From Coix lacryma-jobi var. lacryma-jobi (taxonomy: Eukaryota; Streptophyta; Magnoliopsida; Poales; Poaceae), in NCBI GenBank assembly GCA_009763385.1, contig CM019824.1:156606357-156670356 (forward strand): a DNA stretch of 64,000 nucleotides. Direction: 5' to 3'. Below the pieces are notes generated by a model. The model was not told the origin of the DNA, made no database searches, and worked only from the letters and a program-made list of their open reading frames with translations. A program made the translations under genes and the position numbers. Positions 10,139 through 22,511 of the stretch are shown here, piece by piece. Every line of letters starts with the position of its first letter. Within the stretch, counting starts at the first letter, position 1.

Positions 10139-10362
10139 CATTACAACAGAATTGGGCTTTAGCCCCGGTCGGCAAGGGCCTTTAGCCCCGGTTGCCTAGC
10201 CGGGACTACGCTTCCGGGACTAAAGGTCCGGCCACCGGGGCTAAAGCCCCCCCTTTAGTCTCGGCTGGTAATACCAGCCGGGGCTAAAGGGTGCTGCCAG
10301 CGGTGAGCAGCACCCTTTAGCCCCAGCTGGTATTACCAACCGGGACTAAAGGGTCCCCTGGT
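10139..10362. repeat. CACTA left terminal and subterminal repeats
   Basis: Many direct and inverted copies of TTTAGCCCCGG/TTTAGTCCCGG and GGTAATACCAGCCGG occur here. These are the expected binding sites for the element-encoded DNA-binding protein. Confidence 0.85.
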
Positions 10363-10657
10363 TTTTCCTTTTTATTTTCATTCCAGTTCTGTTTTTAGTT
10401 TTGTTTATTTATTTAATAGGTTTTCCAATATATATTCTTTGCTGCTAATATATATAATTATATATATTAGCAGCATAACACAATAAGCTTATTGCATGCA
10501 TATATAATTGAACTATAGAACTACATATATATATAAATATATGTACATAAAATTACAAACAATATACATATAGGAGTTGTCTAAATATTTATCTACACAA
10601 GTTGTACTCCAAAGTTAGTACTGTAAACCTATTACAAGTTGTACTCCATCTAAAGAT

Positions 10658-13600
10658 CTACAGGGCATACAAATGATCATCATTGTTTGGAATCAACTTC
10701 TCGTTGGTATTATAGTAGAACTCGCTGTTTGGATTTATGACTTGTTCCCGAAGAAATCCTGCTATTGTCTCTTGTATTGCTTTCAATTGGCCTTGTAGCA
10801 TCACTTTTTGCTTCAACCAGTCAGTCTTCAATTGGAATTAAATTTCATATTAGTTATATCTATATTATCAATATTAAGTCTATAAAAATGAAAAGAAACA
10901 TGTTACGTACTTTGATGATTTCTTCAGGAATTCTATTTGATTCTATCATCATGTACTCGCAAACATAGAATCCGCATAAGTTGGTACCCTATTTTTGTCT
11001 CAAAATCCACTGTAGAATGAAAAGATTCATCTCGTAATAAAGATATGATATATGACATGATATAATAAAGATACACGTACATTGACGAAGGTGTAAACTT
11101 ACTGGTAGTCGTGGCTTTATTGTAAGTGGGGCCTTACACTGACTCATATGTTCCCGAGCAATGAATTTTTCCCAAACCCTAATCCGGTCAATGAAACATT
11201 AATAGTTGGATCATTATTTATTAATTAGTATACATATATACAAGCTTAGTCTATACTTTAAGCATGCAAGCTAGGGATCGAAAATTTACCTTTGGAGGAT
11301 GTTTATCATATCTTGGTAATCTTCTTGCGGTTTGCTCAACAAGTCATAGATTAACACATTGCTGTGTTTGAGATCGATGACCATCAATATCCAGTGATAG
11401 CTGTTCATACACATGATTCATATATATATATATATATATATATATTATTCTGGTTAAGTAAAATAAAATGTGCACATACTTATTATTAACTATATATGTC
11501 TCACACACTTAAAGTTGTATGGGAAGAGAATTCTTTCTCTATCTTTTTGGTTCACGAAGAACCTCATGAGATTCATACATGACTCATCGCTCCAAGTCGC
11601 TGAAGGGTTTGGAGCCTTGAAAACAACATATGGATCAACAAACCCAACAGAATTGTCATGTTTATCTCTGAGCTGAGTCATCTGATACCTGCAAAATATC
11701 GAATCGATCCACAAGTATGTGTGTAAGAATACTACGTACTATATAAACATACTAGAGAGATCAATGAAAACTATAAAAGAAACACTTACAAACAATAGCA
11801 GCTAAGGAGCGATTTGTCCAGTGCGTCCATATGACATAGCTGGTGTAATTCCTCCATCTGGACTAAGATTAGGTCATCGCCACGGAAGTAGTGATGGTTC
11901 CGAATTCGGACAGAAATCCAATTGACATCACCGTCTTTAGAAGCCTCCATGCACCATTTGTTGATTGCAAACATCTGCGTACCAAGTACATGTAAGTGAT
12001 TGGGGTTCATTAGACTCCTGCCCGGTGCAAAATTTCTCCTCCATTCATCAACTACTTCCGCTCGTGGAAACTCCAGCCCAGTAGCAATATTTTTAATCGT
12101 GTCGTACGGGAGACCGCTCTCAATGATAAAATCTTCAATTGAGTCCATCTCAGACAAAGTGGTCTCTCCAGATTTCTGCTGTACAATGCACATGTTTGAA
12201 CCATACTGATTTTGCACAACTAACGGGGACAAAGGTCTTGATGTTTCCCCGAGTTGTGGAACACCCTTTCCCACTTTCTTCTTGCTGGATTGTTGTTCTT
12301 TTGCGGACTTCATAAGAGAGCGTTCGTAATCTGATTTTCGCGGAGCCTTTCGGGCTTCACGCATCTTGATACCATGTTGGTCCACCCTTTTCCTTAACTC
12401 CTGTGGGTTTAACAAGAGGTAAGGCTTCTCCAGGTTCCTCTTCGCTTTTGCAGCGACGTCACATTCATCTAAAAATTTTCGCACATCTTTTTTCACCGTA
12501 ATTTCTAACTCCTCATCAGTCTTTTCATAAGCTAATTTCTCTTGGGCTTTTTTTCCTAATGCAGGAGCCTTCTTCTTTGGAGGTGGGGCCTTTGGTTCTG
12601 TGGCGGCAGACCGCTTCTTAGGGCCGCGTGGTGGAGGCGGCGGTGTTGGAGCCCGTGGTGGAGGTTGTGGCGTTGGAGTCCGCGGTGGAGGAGATGGTGG
12701 GCCCGGTGGCGGTGTTAAAGCACGCGGTGGAGGTTGTGGCGTTGGAGCCCGCGGTGGAGGAGATGGTGGGGCCGGTGGCGGTGTTGGAGCCCGCGGTGGA
12801 GATCTTTGTGCAGGAGATGGGGTTGAAGCCGTGTCCTCCAACACATCGTCACCGCCCGCAGCACTCTGATGCGCTGGGGAATAATGACGAACTAGACTAT
12901 AGTTCCTGCTACGCAAAACAACGAATGATGTGAGCATCCAACTAATATATACATATAGGAAGTTAGTGTAATAAAAATTGTTTCTCGTTCACACGCACAC
13001 TACCTATGGTGAGGATCTTGATCAGTAGGAGGAGGTTGCGGCGGTGACACTCCAGGAATAATAATGAAGCGCTTGCGCCAGCAAATAAATGTCTTCTCCG
13101 CTTCACCTAAAGTCTTCTCCCCATCTCCCCTTCGATTTCCAGTGCCACGCTGCCACAACCTGTCTCAACCCTATCCACCGAGACGCTAGCGTATCCGGCT
13201 GGCACTGGTTGACCATGGATTCTTGGTGTTCTTGTGCGGTTGATAGGGTTTACAACACCGACAGCCACCTTTTTCGTGGCATTTCCATCTGGAATGTGCA
13301 GCTCACAAGTAGTAAAAGGTTCTTTAACGTCATCCACGGGGAAGTGTAGCTTGGAGTCATCTTGAATGGTTGGTACTTACGTGGAGGCGCAACTGCTTTT
13401 CATCTGACCTGGGGGGCTAATGTTCGCTTGAGGCTGTTGTGATGATGTACCTTGCCCACTCGTCATTTGACTAAGTGCCGCTTGCACTTGCCTTTTGATT
13501 TCCTCCTGCATCCATTCTTCACGAGATTTGTCACGCTCTTGTGTTTGCAGAACATACTCCTCCAACTTGTAGATCCGCTTTGCCTCCTCGTCCTTCTTTC

Positions 13601-14786
13601 TCTGGCGGCTTCTATAACTTTCTCGATCCGCTTCGAAGGAATGCAACCACGAAACGGCCCCAAAGCCTCTCGTACGCCCACCGTGCTCAGGATTCTCCAG
13701 CGCGTACGTGAGTTCATCCTTCTCTCTGTTGGGCTTGAACTCGCCAGCCAACACCGCCTGTCGTGCTTGAACTAGCCTTTGTGCTGCTCTTGAAATTTGC
13801 GGGCCCCAATCAAGCTCCCCGTCATTAGGGTTTATGGTTCCCCCATGAGCGTAGAACCATTTCCTGGACCGTTCACTCCAATTTCTTCTTATTGTCTCCG
13901 GGACTACCCCCCTGGCAAGCATCTCCTGTTCCTGTCTCTCCCACTGTGGAAGGGCAGTCTTATAGCCACCTGATCCTAAATGATGGTGGTATTTCTTCTG
14001 AGCTGCATTCTGTTTGTTTACTCTGACCCGGGCCTCGCTCTCTTGTGATCTTTTGTACTGTACAAATTGATCCCAATCAGCCCTTATCTTGACATACGCC
14101 TTAGAGTTGAAATCTGGCGTCTCGTTCTTCAGCACAAACTTGTGGTACAATTTCTTCTTCCAGTCCTGAAAAAGTGTGGCCATCTTCTTCATTGTCCACT
14201 CCCGAATTCACCTCAGCAGCTCCTCATCATCCGTGTCGAACGAGAAATGAGCTTGGATGTCATCCCAGACTAGCTGCTTGTCAAGATTGGAGACATAACT
14301 GATCTCGGGAGCACTTCGCCTCTCTTTCCATTCACGGGCACTTATCGGAATCCGATCTCTCACAAGGAACCCACAGTGAAAGACATATTTCTATGCATGG
14401 GGTCCTAGTGGTTGGCATATAGCCATATCGAATTCGGAGATTACATGACGGCCCTTCAACGGCCTCTTCGGCCCTCGTTTTGGTCTGCTCTGCCCCGTCG
14501 CAGACGTCGATCTAGAGGGCTACATATAGGTAAAGACACAAAGATGAAACCCTAATACAAGTTGAGATAAAACCTAATCAAGTAAATGTAAACCCTAACA
14601 CGACATATTGTATATATATATATATACCTCGCCTGTATTGCCTTCTTCCATCTCAACTTGTTGTTCAGGGGGATTTTCATCAAGCATGGTCATGTCTTCG
14701 TAATTCAATAAGTATTGACTCCCGTCATCGTCGCCGGCGATGATATTCATAATTTCCTCCTCCATGTTCTCATTTGGGTCGGCCAT
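10658..14786 (-). pseudogene. CACTA second gene: coiled-coil/Pro-rich protein with Ulp1-like C48 protease, broken
   Basis: Exons by splice sites: 14628-14786 (acidic N terminus MADPNENMEEE), about 13381-14519, about 13004-13349, 11790-12908, 11509-11688, 11290-11400, 11103-11178, 10911-11009 and 10658-10825. The second exon has a WTMKKMATLFQDWKKKLY block and a charged coiled coil (plant En/Spm transposase type). The fourth begins with APTPPP repeats and a KKK-rich linker. The last exons look like a Ulp1 cysteine protease: HWILMVID holds the His and Asp, GTNLCGFYVCEY holds the Cys. Breaks seen: TGA at 14208-14210, a frame change near 13140 and TAG at 10989-10991 just before the catalytic Cys. 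Similar protease-bearing proteins are common in grass CACTA elements; their role in transposition is unclear. Confidence 0.8.
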
Positions 14787-14825
14787 TTCTGCGAATATTA
14801 AAATATATATACAATATGATCGAAC

Positions 14826-15662
14826 ACTTAGAGGAGCTTTATACACTTAGAGGGTTTAGGGGTTTAGGATTTCGGGGGGTTTAGGGTTTCGGGGTTTAGG
14901 GTTTCAGGGTTTAGGGGTTCGGGGTTTCGGGGTTCAGGGTTTCGGGGTTTAGGGGTTTGAGGGTTTAGGGTTAGGGTTTAGGGGTTCGGGGTTTAGTGGT
15001 TCGGGGTTTCGGGGTTTAGGGTTTTGGGGTTTAGGGTTAGGGTTTCGGGTTTTAGGGTTTTGAGTTTTAGGTGACATGTAATCGTCAACATTAAAAATAA
15101 CATATATTCGTAAAGAGGCAATTCAAACATTAAAAATAACACGAAGAAGCATATCTGTCAAAATATATCTATAACACTTAGAGGAGCTTTATACATGTAT
15201 GCGAAACCAAAACCGAAAACTAGGGGTTTAGGGGTTTAGGGTTTAGGGGTCTAGGGTTTAGGGTTTGGGGTTTAGGGTTTAGGGGTTTGGGGTTTAGGGT
15301 TTCGGGGTTTATGGGTTCGGGGTTTCGGGGTTTAGGGTTTCAAGGTTTGAGGGTTTAGGGGTTTAGAATTTCAGGGGGTTTAGGGTTTCAGGGTTTAGGG
15401 TTTCAGGGTTTAGGGGTTCGGGGTTTGAGGGTTTAGGGGTTTAGGGTTTCGGGGGGTTTAGGGTTTCGGGGTTTAGGGTTTCAGGGTTTAGGGGTTCGGG
15501 GTTTCGGGGTTCGGGGTTTCGGGGTTTAGGGTTAGGGTTTCGGGTTTTAGGGTTTCGAGTTTTAGGTGACATGTAATCGTCAACATTAAAAATAACATAT
15601 ATTCGTAAAGAGGCAATTGAAACATTAAAAATAACACGAAGAAGCATATCTGTCAAAATATT
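14826..15662 (+). repeat. telomere-like TTTAGGG degenerate array, duplicated with its flanks
   Basis: Blocks 14841-15072 and 15215-15562 consist of GGGTTTAGGGTTTCGGGG-type units, a degenerate form of the plant telomere repeat TTTAGGG. Each block is preceded by ACACTTAGAGGAGC (14826 and 15175) and followed by GACATGTAATCGTCAACATT (about 15072 and 15568). The whole unit has therefore been tandemly duplicated. It lies inside the CACTA element, upstream of the second gene. Confidence 0.85.
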
Positions 15663-16020
15663 TCTAAGTGTAAATACATGTTTAAACATATCCAAGTGAT
15701 TTTCTATGGCATTCCAACATGACACATGATTTTCTATGAACACATATTTTCTAAGAGTAATAAATACATGTTTAAACATATCCTTGTCACGTGATTTACA
15801 CACCGTGGACGAGAACAACGACAGCGGACAGCAGCGAGGATGACGACAGTGCGGATGACAGTGGACGGCGGCGAGGTTGGTGGAGCGGTCACCAGGACTA
15901 CAGGTCGACGAGGCCTGTCACTTTTTATCTACATGTGTAAACATATATTTGTTAGGTTAAAAAACATATATATGATTTTTCTTTTTCTATAAATATATCT
16001 ATTCATATTCATTATCTGTA

Positions 16021-16112
16021 TACTCCCTCTGTATCCTATTTAGAAGTCGTTTTGAAAAATATATATACACATGTAGATAAACGACTTGTATTTGCGATAC
16101 GGAGTAGTATAT
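16021..16112. mobile_element. small Stowaway-like MITE
   Basis: Starts TACTCCCTCTGTATCC and ends GATACGGAGTAGTA, an inverted pair of about 90 bases, nested within the CACTA element. Confidence 0.65.
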
Positions 16113-16264
16113 CTATTTCTATAAAAAAATGAAAAGTTAAATAGAAAATAATATATATAAAAAAGGAAAATTGATATATATACATAATAAATATATATAT
16201 ATATATATCAATTTTATTTTTTCTATATATATTATTTTCTATTTAACTTTTCATTTCTTTTTTT

Positions 16265-16860
16265 TACACTCACTCTCACACTGCACACAGTACACCACGC
16301 ACACACACACCACGCACACACTGCACACACACCACGCACACACGCACACCACGCACAGGTGCTTGACGGCGGCGAGGAGGCTCGACGACGGCGGTGAGGA
16401 CGAGTTCAGCCGCCGGTGCGGACACACGACGGCGAGGAGGACGAGCTCGACGACGGCGCGGAGGTGCTCGACGGCGGCGAGGACGACGCCGTACGGGCGC
16501 GGAGGGCAGAGGGAGACCGGCCGGCGAGGGCGCAGCGCGGACGACGGCGAGGGAGGACGAGGGCGGACCGGAGCTCGACGGCGCGGATAGAGGCTTGACG
16601 GCGAGAACTCGACGGCGGCGGCGCGGACGGAGGTGGGGCAACTGCGCGTCGATCTGGGGAAGATTGGAGGGCACTGTGCCCTGTGCCCTGTGCCCTATAT
16701 ACCCGGGAGGGCCTTTAGTCCCGGGGCGTATTACGCACCTTTAGTCGCGGTGCGTAATAGGTTGGACCTTTAGTCCCGGGCGGGCTTACGCACCGGGACT
16801 AAAGGGGTCTTTAGTCCCGGTGCGTAAGACAGCCCGGGACTAAAGGGTCCTTTCCCGCCA
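16265..16860. other. CA-rich, GC-rich and internal subterminal-like repeats of the CACTA
   Basis: A CACACCACGCACAC microsatellite at 16281-16357 is followed by a CGACGGCGGCGAGG low-complexity block to about 16660. Then come TTTAGTCCCGGTGCGTAA repeats (16700-16850) like those at the element ends. No CACTA terminus adjoins them. I see no convincing gene; frames crossing the GC block are low-complexity Arg/Pro strings. Confidence 0.65.
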
Positions 16861-17588
16861 CAGTTTTGGGTTTTCAGTATTTTGGGTTTTGTATTAAGTT
16901 TCCACTATATAAATATGTTGTAATTTTTGTTAATTGCATAGTAAATTGAACAGTAGGCATAAAATTACTTAAAAATAACAGTTGTATATACTTTAACCTT
17001 ATTGTATAGTAGAAAATTTTGTAGCATAAATTCTTTTCTTTTTTATAATAACGAATATAAATGTAAATAGCCATTATATGTGGTTAATGCAAAAATTTAA
17101 TGTTCAATTTAAATTTAAAAAATTGTTGGCTTTCAATAGAAAATTTATTTTCATATCATTTGGACGTTAATCTTTTGTTTATAACCTAAAAAATCATTGC
17201 CCAATTTCGTTCTACGCGACAGATGCAGTAGTTTTAGATTTTTAAATTTAGTTTTTTCTTTTTAAATATATCTTAAATCTTTCTAATTGAACAGAAAAAT
17301 AAATATTTGATATACTTTCTTTTAAAAATTAGTATGAGATTCTTTTTGCTTTAGTTTACAGAAGAAAATGTTAAATTTTAGTATCTTCTTATATGTATTT
17401 TGATGATTCACATCTAGAGAAGCACATAAATCAATGATCATTACTACTAAATATATATATATAAATCTATTATCAAATAAATGAAGTCTTAATTAATTAA
17501 TTATTACATAATATCTTTACAACCCACTATTAAGCGGGCACAACTGCGAACCTCCTCTTGACATATGTCCCTTGGTTATGATCATTCC
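16861..17588. other. AT-rich spacer, no gene seen
   Basis: AT-rich DNA downstream of the transposase gene with no open frame of note. Confidence 0.55.
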
Positions 17589-20500
17589 TTAACCATGGAG
17601 TTTTCTCCTTAACCATGGAGTTTTCTCATTGTTTAACAAAATGCTTGTGTCTTTGTTCACTTTGAATGGCGGAATTCGATCATCTCTTTCATAATCACCT
17701 GACATGTCTGACTTGTCCTCAATTCCGACAATGTTTGTTTTCCCTGAAAGAACTATATGGCGCTTTGGCTCGTTAACGATCGAGTTGTTATTACTTTTCC
17801 CTCTTTTTGGTTTTGTAGACATGTCTTTCACATAGAACACCTGACTCACATCAGCGGCAAGGACAAATGGTTCATCTTTGTACCCAATATTGTTGAGGTC
17901 CACTGATGTCATCTCATACTCCTTGTCGACTGTTACCCCACCTCCGGTACCGGTCATCTTGACCCATTTACACCGGAACAAAGGGTCTTTAAAATTAGGT
18001 GCGTAGTCTAGTTCCCATATGTCATGTATGCAGCCATAATATGTTTGTTTGTTCCCATTTGGATCTGTGGCATCCACGTGTACACCACTGTTTTGGTTGG
18101 TGCTCCTTCCGTCTTGGGCTACTGTGTAAAATGTATTCCCATTGATCTCGTACCCTTTGTACATGCTGATATGCCACGATGGTTGTCTGGCCAACAAATA
18201 AAGCTGCTCATCTATGTTATCATCACCCTGACATTGTTTTCGCAACCAATCGTCAAAGGTTTGCATGTGCTGACGTGTAATCCAAGATTCACTCTTCCCG
18301 GGCCACTTGGATCGAAGGAAATCCTTATGTACCTCGATATATGGATCGACCAATGAGGAGTTCTGTAGAACTGTGTAGTGTGCTTTATCGAAGTAATCGT
18401 CTTCTGTACCGATATATGTTTTCTTCCCTAGTGTTCCCTTGCCACTGAGTCTGCCCTCGTGTCGCGATTCAGGAACGCCAATCGGGTCAAGGTCAGGAAT
18501 AAACTCCACACAAAACTCTATGACCTCCTCTGTTCCGTAGCCCTGGGCGATGCTTCCTTCAGGCCGAGAACGGTTATGAACATATTTTTTCACGACACTC
18601 ATGAACCTCTCGAATGGGAACATGGTGTGTACGAACACAGGACCGAGAATAATGATCTCCTTGACCAGGTGAACTAGGAGGTGTGTCATGATATCAAAGA
18701 AGGATGGAGGGAACACCAACTCAAAGCTGACGAGACATTGAATGACATCATTCTGCAAAGTAGAAAGTTCCTCTGGATTGATTGCCTTTTGTGAAATTGA
18801 ATTGAGAAATGCACATAGCTTCACGGTGGCTAGACGTACATGTGGAGGTAGAATTCCTCTTAGAGCAACAGGAAGCAATTGGGTCATAAGCACATGGCAG
18901 TCATGGGACTTCAAGTTTTGGAACTTCTTCTCTAACACATTAATTATTCTCTTTATATTGGAGGAGAATGCAGATGGGACCTTGATGCTATTAAGGCATT
19001 CAAACATGCTTTCCTTTTCTTCTCTGCTAAGAGTGTAGCTAGCAGGGCTTAAGTACTGGCGCCCGTCATCTGTCTTCTCCAGATGCAAGTTGTCTCGTTC
19101 TTTCATGCGCTGCAAGTCCTGTCGTGCTTCAAGTGAATCCTTAGGCTTTCCGTAGACACCCATGAATCCAAGCAGGTTCACACAAAGGTTCTTTGTCAGG
19201 TGCATCACGTCGATCGCATGGCGGACCTCTAGGACATGCCAATAGGGTAGCTCCCAGAATATGGACTTCTTCTTCCACATGGGTGCGTGTCCCGAAGCGT
19301 CTTTGGGAACAGGTTCGCTGCCCCGTCCCTTTCCAAATACTACTTTTGTATCCTTCACCATTTCGAGTATATCATCTCCGGTTCGGTTACGAGGCTTGGT
19401 TTGGTGGTCTGCCTTACCTTTAAAATGTTTGCCTTTCTTTCTTACTGGGTGGCCCATGGGAAGAAACCGACGGTGCCCAACATACACGACCTTCCGACAC
19501 TTTTTCAAAAATAAACTATCAAGGTCTTCGAAACAGTGTGTGCATGCATTATATCCCTTGTTTGTCTGGCCTGAAAGATTACTTAGAGCCGCCCAATCAT
19601 TGATTGTTACGAACAATAATGCTCGCAGGTCAAAGTGTTCCTGTTTGTACTCATCCCACACGTGTATGCCTAGTTTGCTCCATAGAAGTAGAAGTTCCTC
19701 AACTAATGGCCTCAGGTAGACATCGATGTCGTTGTCAGGTTGCTTCGGCCCTTGGATGAGCAACGGCATCATAATGAACTTCCGCTTCATGCATAACCAC
19801 GGAGGAAGGTTGTAGATACATAGAGTAACTGGCCAAGTGCTATGACTACTGCTTTGCTCCCCAAAAGGATTAAAACCATCTGTACTTAAAGCGAACCTCA
19901 AGTTTCTAGCCTCATCTGCAAACTCTGGGAATTCTCTGTCTATCGCTCTCCACTGGGATCCATCAGCTGGGTGCCTCAGCATATTGTCTACCTTACGATC
20001 TTCTTTATGCCACCGCAACAACTTTGCATTGTCCTTATTTCTGAACAAACGTTTCAAGCGTGGTATTATAGGAGCATACCACATAACCTTGGCAGGGATT
20101 TTCTTCCTGCTTGGACGTTCTTCACCCTCTACGTTGCCAGGATCATCTCGCCTTATCTTATACCGTGATTCTTCACATACCGGGCATGCATCCAAATTCT
20201 CGTATTCCTCCCCACGGTACAGGATGTAGTCATTAGGACATGCGTGTATCTACTGGATTTCTAATCCCAAAGGGCAGACGACCTGTTTTGCTTCGTACGT
20301 AGTGGTGGGCAATTCATTCGCTTTCGGTAGCATCTTTTTCATTATCTTCAATAACTGCACAAATGCCTTGTCGGATGTACCATTCTTTGCCTTCTATTGC
20401 AGCAGTTCCAGTGTAGTACCCAGCTTTTTTGGCCATCTTCAGCAGTGGGATATAGCAATTTCCTATGATCCTCTAGCATGCGCTCGAACTTGACCTTCTC

Positions 20501-20920
20501 CTTGTCACTTTCATATTCTCTTTGTGCATCACGAATGGCATCACCAAGAGCATCAACATCAGCTGTCACATCTTCTGTCGCTGCCGCATCTTCTTCACCA
20601 TCTCCTCCCCCTACTGCATCATCATCAAAGGCACCATACTGAGCAATAATATCAGCGTGGGCCAATTCTTCTTCACCTTCTTCACCATCATCCATTACAA
20701 CCCCTCTTTCTCCATGCTTCGTCCAACAAATATAGTTTGTTACGAAACCCGACTTCAACAAATGCGTATGAAGAGTCCTTGGACATGAATATTCCTTCAA
20801 ATTCTTACAGACGGCGCATGGGCAGCACATGAAACCATCCTGCTTGTTTGCCTCAGCCACACCTAAGAAATAGTGCACGCCAGCAATGAACTCTTTGGAG
20901 CGGCGATCGACATTATACAT
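17589..20920 (-). pseudogene. tnp2: TNP2-type CACTA transposase, three breaks
   Basis: The N-terminal part (20348-20920) is the transposase-associated domain with MYNVDRRSKEF and CCPCAVCKN. The main frame (17589-20195, 868 residues) has LRFALSTDGFNPFG with the first catalytic Asp, then HAIDVMHLTKN. DUF4218-like (FDIMTHLLVHLVKEI) and DUF4216-like (YYGCIHDIWELDY) regions follow. A frame change falls in a T run at 20425-20430 (A run on the coding strand). In-frame TAG codons lie at 20394-20396 and 20250-20252. Past these the frame is fully open, so the breaks are few and probably recent. The protein would bind the element ends and cut them in the nucleus. Splicing around 20196-20347 could skip one stop, but no clean sites were found. 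Confidence 0.85.
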
Positions 20921-21019
20921 CTAATTGCGTGACAACATCTGCATTAAATATTACAACCATGCACTTAGTAGTTTCTCATGTTATTGCACAACACTCATGA
21001 CATCACATGATTTATTGAT

Positions 21020-21557
21020 TCAAGAAAGCTTGACTACAACGAAGACTATCGCAGCTAGCACTAAAAAAACTAAAAATAAAATGAACTTAAGCAACATAAT
21101 TAGTTCGCGTCCGATCCCAACTAAAATAGACAGATCATTCGCTTCATCAGCATGGATGGGCTGCTACCGCTGACTTACTGCCTCATCACCTTCAACAGCA
21201 ACCTCTTGTGCAACAGAATTTCGTACGTGCTGAACGTACTCTTCCTCCCAGTACCAACCTTTACATCCGCCGGTGCCCTCCCACTGCGATTAGACACAAA
21301 GAATAAGAAATTTAAACAACATCATCAAGCAAAACCGATACGAATGAACCATATTAATTAAATACGGGTAAATAATAACCCACCTCATGGTCCGGACACT
21401 TGTAGAATATACGACCCTTGTTGATTCCCTCTTTTTTCACTCGGTACTCCTTCACAATCTTCTGCTTACACTCGCCGCAAGCAATGAGAGGAAGATCCGG
21501 CCGCAAACGCTTCGGATCCCGATGATGAGAGGCTGAGGACCCGGTCACGGTTGCCAT
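21020..21557 (-). pseudogene. GRF-type zinc-finger protein with C-terminal membrane segment, one stop
   Basis: Exon 1 (21384-21557) encodes CGECKQKIVKEY ... GRIFYKCPDHE. Exon 2 (from 21283 down) continues with GTGGCKGWYWEEEYV, which completes a GRF zinc finger (C-x2-C, later C and aromatic/Glu positions). A TAG at 21164-21166 cuts the frame. Beyond it the same frame encodes a hydrophobic stretch (about 20 residues, membrane-like) and ends at TGA 21020-21022. Small GRF-plus-membrane proteins are widespread in grass repeat annotations. Here the gene is the first in the CACTA element in transcription order, so it appears to be cargo or a component of it. Function unknown. Confidence 0.7.
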
Positions 21558-22149
21558 CTACTATATTCATGCTCATTTTTTAAACTATTACATGCAAATT
21601 CCTAATTTTCTAAACAATTATAAATAAAAAAGACTCTAAATTTATCTATTTTTTTAGATAATCGAAAAATATGATATAACAATACCAATTTCCACATTGT
21701 CTACTCTCTATATTTATTGTTGCAAACTATTATAAATTCCACATTTTTCTAAAGAAAATAAACTAAAAAGACACTAAAATTCAATATTACTCGTCTTGCA
21801 TAAGTATGAAATATAGAATGGATACTACCTAGCAGTAGAAAACTATCAAGTGATTGTGATGAACCAATTTAAACTACTCAACTCTCTATGCTTGTTCTTG
21901 CAAACTATATATTTTAATTAAATTCCTCTCATATATTCAAAAGACATGGTAGGAGATGAAAATAGTTACCTCTAAACGCAAAGAGACGATGACGGAGTCG
22001 AAGAAGGATCCCCATTAGACTCGGAGACGAAGAAACTAGAAAACAAATGAAGAACAAGCAATATCAACAGCAAGAACAAGCAATAAGCTCACTGAAATTT
22101 GAAGAAGTCTCTGGCTCGGAGGAAAAAGAAGCAAATGGTAGGTTAAAAC
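21558..22149. other. 5' non-coding part of the CACTA
   Basis: AT-rich region between the first gene and the right subterminal repeats; expected promoter/leader, no clear TATA element chosen. Confidence 0.5.
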
Positions 22150-22508
22150 CGGGGAGCTTTACTTTAGTCCCGGTTTGTATTAAAAACTAGGGTTAAGTTT
22201 AATTTAAAACTAAAAAAGGTGATCATTTATCCCGGGGCAAGCCACAAACCGTGGCTAAATCTTTAGTCTCGGTCCGTGGCACCAACCGGGACTAAAGAGT
22301 GCCCTTTAGTCCCGGTTGGTAACACGGACCGGGACTAAAGGGTCCCTGCCCTGCCCGACAGCTCTGCGCAGTAGCCGTTGGGGCAGACCCTTTAGTCCCG
22401 GTCCGTGTTACCGACCGGGACTAAAGGGTCTATTAGTCCCGGGCGGCAAAAACACCGAGACTAAAGACGATTTTGAGAATCGGCCAAAGACTCTGTTCTG
22501 TAGTAGTG
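22150..22508. repeat. CACTA right terminal and subterminal repeats
   Basis: Copies of TTTAGTCCCGGTTGGTAAC and CGGGACTAAAGGG occur in both orientations, ending in the TIR CTGTTCTGTAGTAGTG. Confidence 0.88.
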
Positions 22509-22511
22509 TTA

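Larger units (their letters stand above)
10139..22508 (-). mobile_element. complete CACTA (En/Spm) DNA transposon with TTA target duplication
   Basis: The right end read on the minus strand begins CACTACTACAGAACAG. The left end begins CATTACAACAGAAT, the canonical CACTA with one transition. Both sides are flanked by TTA (10136-10138 and 22509-22511). Subterminal TTTAGTCCCGG/CCGGGACTAAA repeats fill both ends. Three genes lie on the minus strand: GRF zinc-finger protein, TNP2 transposase, and a coiled-coil/Ulp1-like protease. All three carry stops or frameshifts, so the copy is not autonomous. Its length (12,370 bases) fits full-length grass CACTA elements. Confidence 0.92.

Noticed and set aside
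15441..15818. Frame encoding NPETLNPE repeats
   Set aside because: It is the translation of the telomere-like array; no evidence of a gene.
16276..16744. Several overlapping Arg/Pro-rich frames in the CACTA element
   Set aside because: Produced by a stop-poor GGCGACGAC low-complexity block; frames exist on both strands without domains.
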